This document shows positions 1-10,300 of a DNA stretch of 64,000 nucleotides, in pieces; position 1 is the stretch's first letter; every line of letters begins with the position of its first letter. The stretch spans positions 1,471,679-1,535,678 of the forward strand of contig NZ_KB217478.1 of the NCBI RefSeq assembly GCF_000331305.1, in the 5' to 3' direction. A model generated the notes under the pieces. It was not told where the DNA came from. It worked only from the letters and a program-made list of their open reading frames with translations, and did not search any database. The stretch is from Calothrix sp. PCC 7103. Its GTDB lineage: Bacteria > Cyanobacteriota > Cyanobacteriia > Cyanobacteriales > Nostocaceae. A program made the position numbers and the translations under genes.

Positions 1-78
1 AACGGATGGGTAATTTTAGATAACGAGACTTTGTTTGTATCAAATAAATCATCCGTTACATCCGTTGTATCCGTTGCC
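1..78. repeat. ACGGATGTAACGGAT-type inverted intergenic repeat (left end cut by window)
   Basis: An AACGGATG arm is followed about 40 bases later by ATCCGTTACATCCG and TCCGTTG arms, so the unit can fold into a long hairpin. The same arrangement returns at 31582-31680 and 59487-59580, and a half copy lies at 38064-38091. It is non-coding. Confidence 0.7.
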
Positions 79-99
79 AGCCTACTCCCCAAAATTAAT

Positions 100-170
100 G
101 ACACATACCCGCCCTAGACTATAAGCAAGTGGGCTAACTGTAGCGAAGCCTGCTATAAGCAGACCAATGA
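100..170. repeat. Degenerate copy of the ACCCTA...GAAGCCT intergenic repeat
   Basis: This GCCCTAGACTATAAG... CGAAGCCTGC stretch resembles the better copies at 18693-18746, 26494-26620 and 32546-32610. A separate 20-bp stretch just before it (CTCCCCAAAATTAATGACAC, about 86-105) recurs at about 18519-18538. No coding potential is seen. Confidence 0.35.
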
Positions 171-177
171 GTACGGA

Positions 178-285
178 TGTAATATAAATTACTTTTGTAT
201 GGGAACACTCTCATGGTATTTTTAAAAACATATTGATTATCACTCTCGGTTCGCTTTTTTTAGATAAATATAAACAGGCGCCGCA
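178..285 (+). repeat. Orphan third copy of the TpsA-gene upstream leader
   Basis: This stretch (ACTTTTGTATGGGAACACTC, then CTCATGGTATTTTT, CTCTCGGTTCGC, TAGATAAATATAAACAGGCG) matches the DNA directly upstream of both large haemagglutinin genes (1066-1203 and 7218-7383). No such gene follows here. After the GGCGCC the similarity stops and the end of the DUF operon begins. It probably marks a lost third gene or a duplication/recombination end point. Confidence 0.75.
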
Positions 286-308
286 ACGAAACGTAATGCA
301 TTAAAACT

Positions 309-644
309 TTAACTAAAGATATGGTGGTCAGATAAATTTCCTGCTTCAATAGCAACGTCTGATAATGCTTCTGAGTCCTGACTGATTTTGTCCCAACGGT
401 ATTGCCAGCGTGCCAAGGTTCTTCCTACATCAACTAGCTCTGCTGCTTGTTCTACGTCAACTTCTACTAAAGTCGGCACCGTCCACTCTATAAAGAACAA
501 ACTTTCTCTAATCAACGAAGCTGCTGTATCGAGGTTATTTCCCACTTCTCGCTTGATGGCGCCGAGGTTGTTTGCTATCTTGCTTAAACGAGTAGCAACG
601 TCATCTTGTACAAAAATCTTTTCTTGCTGTATTAAATCTGTCAT
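309..644 (-). CDS. Hypothetical protein (111 aa), second gene of the DUF5674 operon
   Basis: A 111-residue acidic, helix-rich protein with no signal peptide or membrane segment and no domain that I recognise. Its ATG overlaps the stop of the upstream DUF5674 gene by four bases (ATGA), so the two are almost certainly co-translated. The centre (residues about 25-60) has heptad-like hydrophobic spacing compatible with a helical bundle. The pairing of two small overlapping genes resembles toxin-antitoxin or partner-protein architecture, but no motif confirms that. The coding call rests on the operon overlap and the absence of a credible gene on the other strand. Confidence 0.6.
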   Translation of the reverse strand: MTDLIQQEKIFVQDDVATRLSKIANNLGAIKREVGNNLDTAASLIRESLFFIEWTVPTLVEVDVEQAAELVDVGRTLARWQYRWDKISQDSEALSDVAIEAGNLSDHHIFS

Positions 645-967
645 ATTCCACCTAGCAGTTCTATAATAATTTTTGCAACTCTTTCTCTTATGATAGAGTC
701 TGATATTTCCATTGAACGATTTTGAGGAGCGCGAATATTAATCAAGGAGTCGTAAATAATTTCCTGTGTATCAGGCTCAAAACCCGCTCCCCAAATATCT
801 TTTTGCTTACTGCCATCTGCAAGTAATTCCTGCTCACAGTAATAATGCATCTCTCCTCCACCTGCCAATATACGACGCTCGATATCGACTGCTAGCTTGA
901 TAAACATTCCAAATTCCAAGAGCATCTCCTCCATCTCCTCGGTAGTCGCACGCCTGCGTATTATCAA
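641..967 (-). CDS. DUF5674 family protein
   Basis: A 108-aa protein that I recognise as DUF5674-like from its order of motifs: N-terminal MIIRRRAT, LAVDIERRILAGGG, the central acidic D-G-S-x-Q-x-D-x-W-G-A-G and the INIRxxQNRSMEI segment. Family length is about 100-120 residues, so this copy is complete. The molecular function of the family is unknown to me. It is the first gene of a two-gene minus-strand operon with the 111-aa hypothetical (4-base overlap). It is a soluble cytoplasmic protein by composition. No obvious promoter is placed; the DNA upstream is shared with the divergent TpsA gene. Confidence 0.75.
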   Translation of the reverse strand: MIIRRRATTEEMEEMLLEFGMFIKLAVDIERRILAGGGEMHYYCEQELLADGSKQKDIWGAGFEPDTQEIIYDSLINIRAPQNRSMEISDSIIRERVAKIIIELLGGI

Positions 968-1065
968 AACACAGAGGCACTAGATGCTAATGTTTATGAG
1001 TTATTTAACTCACCCGAAATATTTATTAGCATTACTTGACAAAAAAATCACAATTTAGGCACCGG

Positions 1066-1203
1066 AAACATTCTCATGGTATTTTTTAAAACATATTGAT
1101 TACCACTCTCGGTTCGCCTTGTTTGAATAAATATAGACAGGCGCCCGTTAATAAATCAATTGTTCCGAAAGATTGAACTTTTCGACACCAGGAGAGACTC
1201 AAA
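1066..1203 (+). promoter_or_regulatory. Conserved upstream leader of TpsA gene 1
   Basis: The 140 bases before the GTG start are nearly identical to those before the second TpsA gene. They include a GGTTCGCC block, GGCGCC, a TCAATTGTTCCGAAAGATTG block and a purine-rich GGAGAGACTC segment that may act as ribosome-binding site. Conservation between paralogues suggests the promoter and 5' UTR lie here. A TTGACA hexamer at 1038-1043 lies just outside the repeated part. Confidence 0.55.
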
Positions 1204-4200
1204 GTGAAAAATGTTGGTTTGGGCAGTATTGTTTGGCGTTTGAGTACATCTCTTTTACTTGGATGCGTAAGTGCTTTCACTACATCTATCAGTCCAAGTT
1301 TTGCCCAAAGTAACATCGTACCCGACGAAACACTCGGAGCAACAGAGTCTTCGAGAGTTATTTTCAACTTTAACGGCGCCACAAACGATGCAATAATAGG
1401 AGGCGCCGAACGTGGACAGAATTTATTTCACAGTCTCAGAGAGTTTGGCATCAGCGAAAATAGAGGAGCTTATTTTTTGACTCCTAATGCCAATATCCAA
1501 AACATTTTTGCGCGAGTAACAGGAAGTAACCCTTCACAAATTTTTGGAACTCTGGGTGTACGTCAAGCAAATAACTTCACACCTTCAACCGCAAATCTGT
1601 ATTTAGTGAATCCGAATGGGGTTTTGTTCGGACAGAATGCTAGTTTGGATTTAGGAGGCTCTTTTGTTGTAACGACAGCTTCGGGAATTCAGTTTGGCGA
1701 TAGAGGAGTTTACAATGCGAGTGGTGGTCAACCTGCTGATGTTTTAACAATCAACCCTTCGGCTTTTTTGTTCAATCAAATATCTAGAGGTAATATTACC
1801 AATCGTTCTGTTGCACCTGCAGGGCAAAATTTAGTTGGTGAGAATATTACCGGGTTGCGTGTACCCAATGGTAAAAGTTTGTTGTTTTTGGGTGGTGATA
1901 TCAATATAGAAGGTGGTGGACTTAGTAACCCACCTTTTGATGGAAGTGGTGGACTGCGTGCTTATAACGGAAGAATAGAGCTAGGGAGTTTAGCGGCACC
2001 TGGTATTGTAGGATTGAATATAACTGGTGATAGTTTGAGCTTGAACATTCCTGAAGGTGTGGAACGGGGTAATATATCCATCAGCAACGGAGCAGAAATT
2101 AATGTTCGTGGTTCTGGTGGTGGTGATATTGCTTTTACTGCCAAGGATGTGAATGTTAGTGGAACAGGTATAGTCAGAGCAGGTATTGATAATAAATTAG
2201 GTAGTCCCACGAGTAAGTCGGGTGATATACAAATAAACGCGACGGGAACGGTGACTATAACTGATGTAAATTCTCGTGTTAGTAATGTTTTGGATGAGGG
2301 AGCTATTGGTAAAAGCGGTAATGTAAATATTATTACAGGTTCATTGATTGTAAGTAATGATGCAATTTTGAGTACAGATACATTTGGTATAGGAGACGCA
2401 GGGAATATATCTATACTTGCATCTGATAAATTACTTGTTAATAATGGTTTGATTGGCAGTAGCGTTCAATCGGGAGCTATTGGCAACGGTGGTAATATAT
2501 TTATAAAAGTAAATGATGCTGTCTCGTTAATAGACGCTATCGTTGATAGTAATATAGAATCAGGTGCCGTAGGTAATGGTGGTACTATTAATATTGAAGC
2601 TGCTTCTTTATCAATTACTGATGGCACCCAAATACAAACTCTTGTTCGTACAAAAGACGGTGAACAAACTCCAGGGATAAGAAATGGAGGAAATGTTAAT
2701 ATTAATGTTCGTGGCGCCGTTAATATTTCTGGTATTAAAGATGGAATACCTAGCGGTATCCGCAGCACCTTAAATGGAGTAGAGGGAGAAGCAGGTAATA
2801 TTACAATTAATGCTGGTTCTTTAAATTTATCTGATAAAGCTGTAATTAGTTCTGGCACTTTTGGTACAGGGGATGCGGGTAACATTTTTATTCAAGTTAA
2901 TGATTTAGTTGCTCTTGATGATAGCGGCATACTTAGTAATGTGGGAGATGGCGCCGTTGGTAATGGTGGTAATATTAGTATAAAATCTGATTCGCTTTCT
3001 TTATTTAATAGCTCTATAATTTCTGCACAAGTTAATGCTGCAACTACTAATTTTCCTGGTGGTCAAGGTAATGGTGGCAATATTAATATAGATGTTACGG
3101 GAAAAGTTACTTTCGCTGAATCTCAACCAGGCTTTGCTAATGGAATTCTTAATATAGTGGGAGCAGGCGCCGTTGGTAATGGTGGTAATGTTACAATTAA
3201 TGCTGATGTACTCGAAGTAACAGGTGGTTCCCAAATTCAAGGAAGTACCCGTGGAAAAGGGAATTCTGGAGCTATCACTATTAATGCACGCGATACTATT
3301 CGTTTTGATGGTTCTGATGGTGGAGATTTATTTAGTCGCGCTATCAACTCTGTACAACCAGGAGCAGAAGGTAATGCAGGAGGAATTAAGATTATAACAG
3401 GTTCTTTATTTTTGACCAATGGTGCTTTTCTTGGTAGTAGTACTAATGGAGTTGGAAATGCAGGTGATATTAGTATAGATGCCCGCAATATTATTAGCTT
3501 GGATGGGGTTGCAGACATTAATAATAATGTATTAAATACAGGTAGAGGTAAAGCTGGAAATACTTTTATAAAAACAGGTTCATTATTTTTAACGAATGGT
3601 AGCCAAATAAGCGCTGATATTTCAGGTAAAGGAGAAGGTGGAAATATTATCATCAATGCGCGCGATACAGTAAAATTAGATGGAAAAATAGATAGTGCCG
3701 CAAGTGCAATTGGAAATTCATTAATCCCTAATGCTGAAGGAAAAGCTGGGAATATTCAGATAACAACAGGTTCACTTTTAGTAAGTAATGGTGCTAATAT
3801 TGCTACCAGTACTGCTGGAATAGGAGATGCAGGTAATATTACTATTAATGCTCTTGATACAATTACTTTTGAAGGATTTGATAGCAAGCAATTTTTATCA
3901 AGTGAAGCCAGAAGTTCAGTTAGTACTACAGCCACAGGAAATGGTGGAACTATTCGGATTACAGGTAAAGAATTATTTCTTCAAAAAGGTGGTCAAATCA
4001 ATGCTAGTAGCTTCGGTGCTGGTGGCAGTGGTAATATTTTCGTTGATATTAAAAATGCTGTTAATATTGACGGGATTGGCGCTAGAGATGGGACAAGCAG
4101 TGGAATTATAAGCCTGATGTCAGGAACTGCGGGTAAAGGGGGAGATATTCAGATAACAACTGGGAGTCTTTTTGCTACCAATGGTGGTATTTTAGCTAAT

Positions 4201-6168
4201 TTTGGTCAAGGTGAAATTGGTGATATTACTATAAATGCCCGCGATAGTGTTAAATTTGATGGGGTTAAAAATGGATTATTTAGCGGCGCCAGTAGTCAAA
4301 TCTTGCCTGGAAACCAAGGTAGAGGAGGAGATATCAAGATAACGACTGGGTTGTTTACTATTAGCAATGGTGCTGGTATTAGTTCCGGCGCTTCAGGAAT
4401 AGGTGATGGTGGTAATATTTTTATTGATGCCCGTGATGATATTAACTTAATTAATAACGTTCTTATTAACGCCAGCACTTCTGGGCAAGGAAATGGAGGC
4501 AGTATAACTATTAATGCTGGTAAATCCATTGATATGTCAGGTGTATCCGCTAATGAAAACCCTGTTGTTATTAGTGCAGTCTTGCCCAGGAGTTTTGGAA
4601 GGGCTGGTGATTTACGATTAAGTGCTAAAAAATTGTCTTTAAACAATGCTGGTATTGCCAATAGTACATTAGGAACAGGAGATGCGGGTAATATTTTCTT
4701 GCAAGTATCTGAAGATATCTCAATGAATAGTAGTTTAATTGATAGCAGCGTTTTATCTGGGGGTATTGGTAAAGGTGGAAACCTGGATATTGAAACAAAA
4801 AACCTAACCTTAACTAATGGTTCTGGAATTAGCGCTGGGGTATATCGTTCAGAAACAATAGGGAATAATCTTCTTCCAGCAGGTAATGGTAAAGGTGGAA
4901 ATATTCGCATTAATGCATCTGATTCTATAACTATGTCAGGTATTGATGTTACTAGTGCTTCTAGTGGGATAGCAACCTTAACACAAAGAGGTGCATCTGG
5001 TGCTGCTGGAGATATGACTATAACTACTAAAAACTTTCGTGCTACAGATGGAGCAGTTGTTTCGTCTGCGACTTTTAATGAAAGTAAAGGTGGTGAAATT
5101 ACCATCAATGCTAATACATTTGAACTCTTCAGCGGCGCCCAAATACTAGCGAATACTCGCAGTAGTGGAAACGCAGGTAATATTAACCTCAATGTTAAAG
5201 ACCGCATTACTATATCTGGAAGTGACCCAAATTTTAACCAACGATTAGCTTTAGCACAAGAAAATTTAGAAAGGTCTGGTTCAACAAATACGCAATTAAC
5301 TGATGTCATTACAAATGAAGGCGCCAATAGTGGATTATTCGCTAGTACATTACCAGGTTCAACAGGTAATGGCGGCAGCATTATTATTGACCCTCGTGAA
5401 TTTACTATCTCTGACGGTGGACGTATTTCTGTTAATAGCGAAGGTACGGGAACGGCTGGTAATATTTCTGTTACAGGTGGAAATCTCACCCTCGATAAAG
5501 CTGCAATTACTGCCCGTTCTGCCAGTCGTGATGGTGGTAATATCAAATTTACCCTTAGTGATAAGTTTGTATTAAGACGTAGTAGTGAAATTTCTACAAC
5601 TGCGGGAACAGCAGGCGCCGGAGGAAATGGTGGTAATATTGATATTAATGCCAAGTTTGTCGTTGCCATTCCTAAAGAAAATAGTAATATTGATGCCAAT
5701 GCTTTTGAAGGGAATGGTGGCAGAGTACAAATCAATACTCAAGGTATATTTGGAATTGGTTTTAGTCCCCAGGAAACAGAATTGAGCGATATAACCGTTA
5801 GTTCTCAATTTGGTGTTTCTGGTACTGCTGATATTACTTCTCCGAATAATAGCTTTATTCCCAATAATCTAACAGAATTAAATAAAGACACAATCGATAC
5901 GAATGCAATTATTGCTACTAGTTGTATTGCTAGAGATAAAAAAAGTGGTACATTTTACTTTAAAGGTTCTGGTAGTTTGAGTGCGCGTCCGGGTAATGCT
6001 CCACTTAGTACCTATTCAACAGGAACTGTTAGTAATTTACCAGAACAAGAATTATCTACACAACAACGGCGTCCTTGGAAAAAAGGTGACAGCATAGTTG
6101 AGCCTCAAGGAATGTATCAACTACCAAACGGAAAAATTTTTATGGGCAATGAGTGTTCTGAAACCTAA
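1204..6168 (+). CDS. Two-partner secretion exoprotein, filamentous haemagglutinin-like (TpsA), paralogue 1
   Basis: A 1654-aa exported beta-helix protein with a GTG start. Residues 1-35 form a signal peptide ending SFAQ. Residues about 40-190 are the TPS/haemagglutination-activity domain with the hallmark NPNGVLFG (about residue 135) and NPSAFLF motifs. From about 250 to 1530 come dozens of 20-40-residue repeats built on GNGGNI-x-I-x-A-x-SL-x-L-x-NG, typical of a right-handed beta-helix. The C-terminus holds two Cys motifs (ATSCIAR and GNECSE) and QGMYQLPNGKIFMG, common in cyanobacterial members. It should be exported by Sec and threaded across the outer membrane by the TpsB at 12289-14049. 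A paralogue follows at 7384. The likely role is surface adhesion or sheath structure, inferred from family only. Confidence 0.93.
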   Translation: MKNVGLGSIVWRLSTSLLLGCVSAFTTSISPSFAQSNIVPDETLGATESSRVIFNFNGATNDAIIGGAERGQNLFHSLREFGISENRGAYFLTPNANIQNIFARVTGSNPSQIFGTLGVRQANNFTPSTANLYLVNPNGVLFGQNASLDLGGSFVVTTASGIQFGDRGVYNASGGQPADVLTINPSAFLFNQISRGNITNRSVAPAGQNLVGENITGLRVPNGKSLLFLGGDINIEGGGLSNPPFDGSGGLRAYNGRIELGSLAAPGIVGLNITGDSLSLNIPEGVERGNISISNGAEINVRGSGGGDIAFTAKDVNVSGTGIVRAGIDNKLGSPTSKSGDIQINATGTVTITDVNSRVSNVLDEGAIGKSGNVNIITGSLIVSNDAILSTDTFGIGDAGNISILASDKLLVNNGLIGSSVQSGAIGNGGNIFIKVNDAVSLIDAIVDSNIESGAVGNGGTINIEAASLSITDGTQIQTLVRTKDGEQTPGIRNGGNVNINVRGAVNISGIKDGIPSGIRSTLNGVEGEAGNITINAGSLNLSDKAVISSGTFGTGDAGNIFIQVNDLVALDDSGILSNVGDGAVGNGGNISIKSDSLSLFNSSIISAQVNAATTNFPGGQGNGGNINIDVTGKVTFAESQPGFANGILNIVGAGAVGNGGNVTINADVLEVTGGSQIQGSTRGKGNSGAITINARDTIRFDGSDGGDLFSRAINSVQPGAEGNAGGIKIITGSLFLTNGAFLGSSTNGVGNAGDISIDARNIISLDGVADINNNVLNTGRGKAGNTFIKTGSLFLTNGSQISADISGKGEGGNIIINARDTVKLDGKIDSAASAIGNSLIPNAEGKAGNIQITTGSLLVSNGANIATSTAGIGDAGNITINALDTITFEGFDSKQFLSSEARSSVSTTATGNGGTIRITGKELFLQKGGQINASSFGAGGSGNIFVDIKNAVNIDGIGARDGTSSGIISLMSGTAGKGGDIQITTGSLFATNGGILANFGQGEIGDITINARDSVKFDGVKNGLFSGASSQILPGNQGRGGDIKITTGLFTISNGAGISSGASGIGDGGNIFIDARDDINLINNVLINASTSGQGNGGSITINAGKSIDMSGVSANENPVVISAVLPRSFGRAGDLRLSAKKLSLNNAGIANSTLGTGDAGNIFLQVSEDISMNSSLIDSSVLSGGIGKGGNLDIETKNLTLTNGSGISAGVYRSETIGNNLLPAGNGKGGNIRINASDSITMSGIDVTSASSGIATLTQRGASGAAGDMTITTKNFRATDGAVVSSATFNESKGGEITINANTFELFSGAQILANTRSSGNAGNINLNVKDRITISGSDPNFNQRLALAQENLERSGSTNTQLTDVITNEGANSGLFASTLPGSTGNGGSIIIDPREFTISDGGRISVNSEGTGTAGNISVTGGNLTLDKAAITARSASRDGGNIKFTLSDKFVLRRSSEISTTAGTAGAGGNGGNIDINAKFVVAIPKENSNIDANAFEGNGGRVQINTQGIFGIGFSPQETELSDITVSSQFGVSGTADITSPNNSFIPNNLTELNKDTIDTNAIIATSCIARDKKSGTFYFKGSGSLSARPGNAPLSTYSTGTVSNLPEQELSTQQRRPWKKGDSIVEPQGMYQLPNGKIFMGNECSET

Positions 6169-6201
6169 TATCAATTTAATATGAAGCTGCACTATATTTT
6201 T

Positions 6202-6236
6202 TACCACAGAGGCACAGAGACATAGAGACATAGAGA
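6202..6236. repeat. Short tandem heptamer-like repeats (CCACAGAGGCACAGAG type)
   Basis: ACCACAGAGGCACAGAGACATAGAGACATAGAG is a run of near-7-mers of the STRR kind found between genes of heterocystous cyanobacteria. Similar runs occur at 15659-15686, 45957-46021 and 52200-52230. Confidence 0.7.
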
Positions 6237-6256
6237 GTAAGAGGAATGAACCACAA

Positions 6257-6355
6257 ATCATGTCCGGGTACATAACCATAATAAAACCATCGTAGAGACG
6301 CGATTAATCGCGTCTCTACATTGTCGGGAATTATAGGCAAGCAACCGGATATGAT
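6257..6355. mobile_element. 99-bp palindrome-cored MITE-like element, TIR ATCATRTCCGG
   Basis: Left end ATCATGTCCGGGT and right end (reverse complement) ATCATATCCGGTT form imperfect terminal inverted repeats around a perfect 28-bp palindrome at 6292-6319 (half-site GTAGAGACGCGATT). The element abuts the broken 5' end of the Rpn-family gene. No ORF is inside. A one-sided relative with the same right terminus lies at 26916-26975. Confidence 0.65.
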
Positions 6356-7111
6356 ATCAAAAATGGTCGGGAAGAGTGGGTATTAGTACATATTGAAGTA
6401 CAATCGCAAGACGAAGAAGATTTTGCGATGCGGATGTATATTTATAATTATCGCATCTACGATAAATATAAAAAATCAGTCGCTTCGCTGGCTATCTTAG
6501 GTGATGAAAAAAAAAGTTGGCGCCCGTCGAGCTTTGGTTATAGTTTATTTGGATGTTCGTTGAATTTTGAGTTTCCAATCATCAAATTGGTAGATTATCA
6601 ACAAAGGTTATCTGAGCTAGAAAACGATGGGAACCCATTTGCAACGGTAATTATGGCACACTTGGCTGCTCTTAATACCCGTGAAGACCGTAGCGAACGT
6701 AAAGTGCAGAAACTGGCTTTAGTACGCAGATTGTACGAAAAAGGGTTTGAAGAACAGGAGGTTATCAATTTACTCGCTTTTGTAGATTGGATGCTGACTC
6801 TACCACCAGATATTGAAGCAGAGTTTAAACTTGAAGTAAAACAACTTGAGGCTGGACGACGTATGAAATATGTAACATCTTTTGAGCGCAGTGGCATTGA
6901 AATTGGTAGGCAGGAAGGTAGGCAGGAAGGCAGGCAGGAACAAACACTATTACTTGTAACACGGCAACTTAATCGCCGTTTGGGTGATATTGATGAGGCG
7001 ACCTTAGAGCGTGTGAGTTCTTTGTCTACTGAAGAGTTGGAAGCGCTAGCTGAGGAATTACTTGATTTTACGTCGGTTACTGACTTAACCAACTGGTTAT
7101 CAAATGGGTAA
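6356..7111 (+). pseudogene. Rpn family nuclease/DUF4351-type protein, 5' truncated
   Basis: The frame is open from the edge of the MITE and reads YDIKNGREEWVLVHIEVQ before the first ATG at 6428. This is the conserved core of Rpn (recombination-promoting nuclease, formerly putative transposase) proteins, which normally have about 60-80 more N-terminal residues. The IEVQS segment carries the nuclease-fold E-x-Q. The tail contains RQEGRQEGRQEQ from 12-bp tandem repeats (about 6904-6940) and a C-terminal LNRRLGDIDEATLERVSSLSTEELEALAEELL helix pair typical of DUF4351. No N-terminal remnant is present on the far side of the MITE, so the 5' part was deleted rather than only interrupted. If expressed, translation could start at 6428 (227 aa), but the nuclease fold would be incomplete. 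Confidence 0.75.
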
Positions 7112-7217
7112 CATGAGTCATGGGCGCCTGCTCTCAAAGCAAAGCCTAGGTGCCCATACTTTAACATCTTATCAAAAAGGATATATAGATAAACCATAGT
7201 ATCCAAAGGCTGATATT

Positions 7218-7383
7218 TGAATGTAGTATAGATTACTTTTGTGTGGAAACACTCTCATGGTATTTTTGAAACATACTGATTATCACTCCCGGTTCGCCTT
7301 TTTTAGATAAATATAAACAGGCGCCCGTCAGTAAATCAATTGTTCCGAAAGATTGAACTTTTCAATACCAGGGGAGACTCGAA
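7218..7383 (+). promoter_or_regulatory. Conserved upstream leader of TpsA gene 2
   Basis: Near-identical to 1066-1203 and sharing extra 5' sequence (TATAGATTACTTTTGTGTGG) with the orphan copy at 178-285. It ends in AGGGGAGACTCGAA immediately before the GTG start. The strong conservation compared with neighbouring intergenic DNA suggests promoter and translation signals. Confidence 0.55.
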
Positions 7384-10300
7384 GTGAAAAATGTTGGTTT
7401 GGGTAGTATTATTTGGCGTTTGACTACATCTATTTTACTTGGATGCGTAAGTGCTTTCACTACATCTATCAGTCCAAGTTTTGCCCAAAGTAACATCGTA
7501 CCCGACGAAACACTAGGAGCAACCAAGTCTTCGAGAGTTATTTTCAACTTTAACGGCGCCGCTAACGATGCAATAATAGGTGGCGCCGAACGTGGTCAGA
7601 ATTTATTTCATAGTCTCAGGGAGTTTGGTGTCAATGAAAATAGAGGAGCTTATTTCCTGACTCCTAATGCCAATATCCAAAATATTTTTGCGCGAGTCAC
7701 AGGAAGTAACGCTTCACAAATCTTTGGAACTCTGGGTGTTCGTCAAGCAAATAACTTCACACCTTCCACAGCAAATCTGTATTTGATGAATCCGAATGGT
7801 GTTTTGTTCGGACTAAATGCCAGGTTAGATGTGGGTGGTTCGTTTTTAGCTACGACAGCAAGCGGGATTCAGTTTGGCAATAGCGGAGTATACAATGCTA
7901 GCGGTGGTCAACCTGTTGATGTACTGACAATTAATCCTTCTGCTTTCTTATTCAATCAAATATCCAAGGGCAATATTACCAATCGTTCTGTCGCACCTGC
8001 AGGGCAAAATCTAGTTGGTGAGAATATTACCGGGTTGCGTGTACCCGATGGTAAGAGTTTGTTGTTTTTAGGTGGTGATATCAATGTCGAAGGTGGTGGA
8101 CTTATTAATGCACCTTCTGATGGAAGTGGTGGACTGCGCGCGTATAACGGAAGAATAGAGTTAGGTAGTTTGGCGGCGCCTGGTACTGTAGGATTCAATA
8201 TTGCTGGTGATAATTGGAGCTTTAACATTCCTGAAGGTTTGGAAAGAGGCAATATATCCATTAGCAATGGAGCAGAGATCAACGTTCGTGGTTCTGGTGG
8301 TGGCGATATCGCTTTTACAGCCAAGGATGTAAATATCAGTGGAGCAAGTATAGTTAGAGCAGGAATTGATAATAAGTTAGGTAGTCCCACAACTTTTGCA
8401 GGTGATGTACAGATAAATGCAACGGGAACGGTGACTTTAACCGATGAGTATTCTCGTATTAGTAATGTTTTAGATCAGGGAGCTATTGGTAAAAGCGGTA
8501 ATATAAACATCATTACAGGTTCACTGACTGTAAGTAAGGATGCAGTATTGAGTGTCGATACATTTGGCGCCGGGGATGCAGGAGACATATCTATACTTGC
8601 AGCAGACAAAGTACTTGTTAGTGATGGTCTAATTGCTAGTAGTGTGCGACAGAACTCAACGGGGAATGGCGGTAATATTAATATAATAGCGAATTCACTT
8701 TCTGTTACTGATGAAAGTTGGTTTGATGCCAATACTTTAGGAAATGGCAATGCTGGCAATATACTATTGAAAATCAATGATGCTATATCTCTAAGTGGTT
8801 ATTCTAACTTGGATAGTAATGTAGAAGCTGGCGCCACAGGGAATGGCGGTAATATTAATATTGAAGCGGGTTCATTATCAATTACTGATGGTACACAAAT
8901 TCAAACATTAGTTCGCCAAAGACAAAATGAGCTAACTTCAGGAAAAGGGAACGGAGGAAATGTCAACATTAATGTACGTGGTCTCGTAAATATCTCTGGT
9001 ACTAGAGGTCGAATACCAAGTAGTATTCGTAGCACTTCAAATTCTGAAGCTGAGGGCAACGCAGGAAATATTAGAATTAATTCAGACTCTTTTTATTTAA
9101 CAGATAAAGCACAACTTATTTCTAGCACGTTTGGTAAAGCGAATGCTGGTAATATTTCTGTTCAAGTTAATGATTTAGCATTCTTTGACAATGGTAGGAT
9201 ATCGAGTAGTGTAGGAGATGGAGCTATTGGTGATGGTGGCAATATTAACATCAAAGCTGCTTCTCTTTCTTTAATTAATAGCTCTCTAATTGCTACTGGT
9301 GTTATAGGCAAAACTGATAACTTTTCTGGTGGTCAGGGTAAGGGTGGTGATATTAACATAGATGTTAGCGGAAAAGTAACTTTAGCAGGAGCTTCTAATG
9401 GAATTGTTACTGAAGTAGGAGCAGGCGCCATTGGTAATGGTGGTAATGTTACAATCAATACTGGCTCATTAGAAGTAACAGGTGGTTCTGAAATTCAAGG
9501 AAGTGTTCGCGGAAAAGGAAATTCTGGGACTATTACTATTAATGCACGTGACACAATACGCTTTGATGGTTTTGATAGTACAAATTTTACTAGTCGTGCA
9601 ATTAACTCTGTGCAACAGGGAGCAGAGGGTAATGCAGGAGGAATAAATATTACAACAGGTTCTTTATTTTTAGCGAACAAGGCTTTTCTTAGTAGCAGTT
9701 CTGATGGAATTGGAAATGCTGGTATTATTAACATAGATGCTCGTAATAGTATTAATTTAGATGCAGAAGCACGGATTACTAATGATGCATTTAAGTTAAG
9801 TCAAGGGAATGCTGGTAATATTTTTATAAAAACAGGTTCGTTATCGTTAATAAATGGTGGTAACATAAGCGCTAATGTTTCAGGGAAAGGAGAAGGTGCA
9901 AATATTAATATTAATGCTCGTGATTCAATTAAATTGGATGGAGTAACAGATAATTTTTTTAGTTCAATTGAAAGTGTTTTAATCCGGGGTGGTGAAGGTA
10001 AAGCTGGGAATATTGATATCACAACAGGTTCGCTTTTGATAAGTAATGGTGCTAGAATCGCAACTAACACTGACGGTAAAGGAGATACAGGTAATATTAC
10101 TATTAATGTGCGTGAAACTGTTGGTATTGACGGATTTGGAGGTGATTCAAGCTTTCCTAGTGGTATTACTAGCAGTATTGGTTCAGAAGCTGTAGGAAAT
10201 GGTGGAAATATTCGGATTAGTGCGAGAGCTTTAGCATTAAACAATGGTGGTGTAATCAATGGCAATAGTTCTGGTCAAGGAAAAGGTAGCAGTATTTTTG

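Noticed and set aside
1086-1382. Minus-strand frame over the leader and signal peptide of TpsA gene 1 (and its twin at 7362-7547)
   Set aside because: Its conservation between copies is explained by the duplicated leader and signal-peptide coding DNA on the other strand.
4296-5735. Long minus-strand open frame of 479 codons inside TpsA gene 1, and similar frames at 2466-2885, 3237-3656, 9801-10265, 10671-11219 and 11271-11822
   Set aside because: They are antisense to the repetitive beta-helix coding DNA and give Pro/Leu/Ile-rich, repetitive translations without domains. The Asn/Gly-rich sense codons create these shadows.
6598-7206. 202-codon minus-strand frame opposite the Rpn-family gene
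   Set aside because: Ser/Thr/Cys-rich antisense translation. The plus strand has a recognisable Rpn protein.
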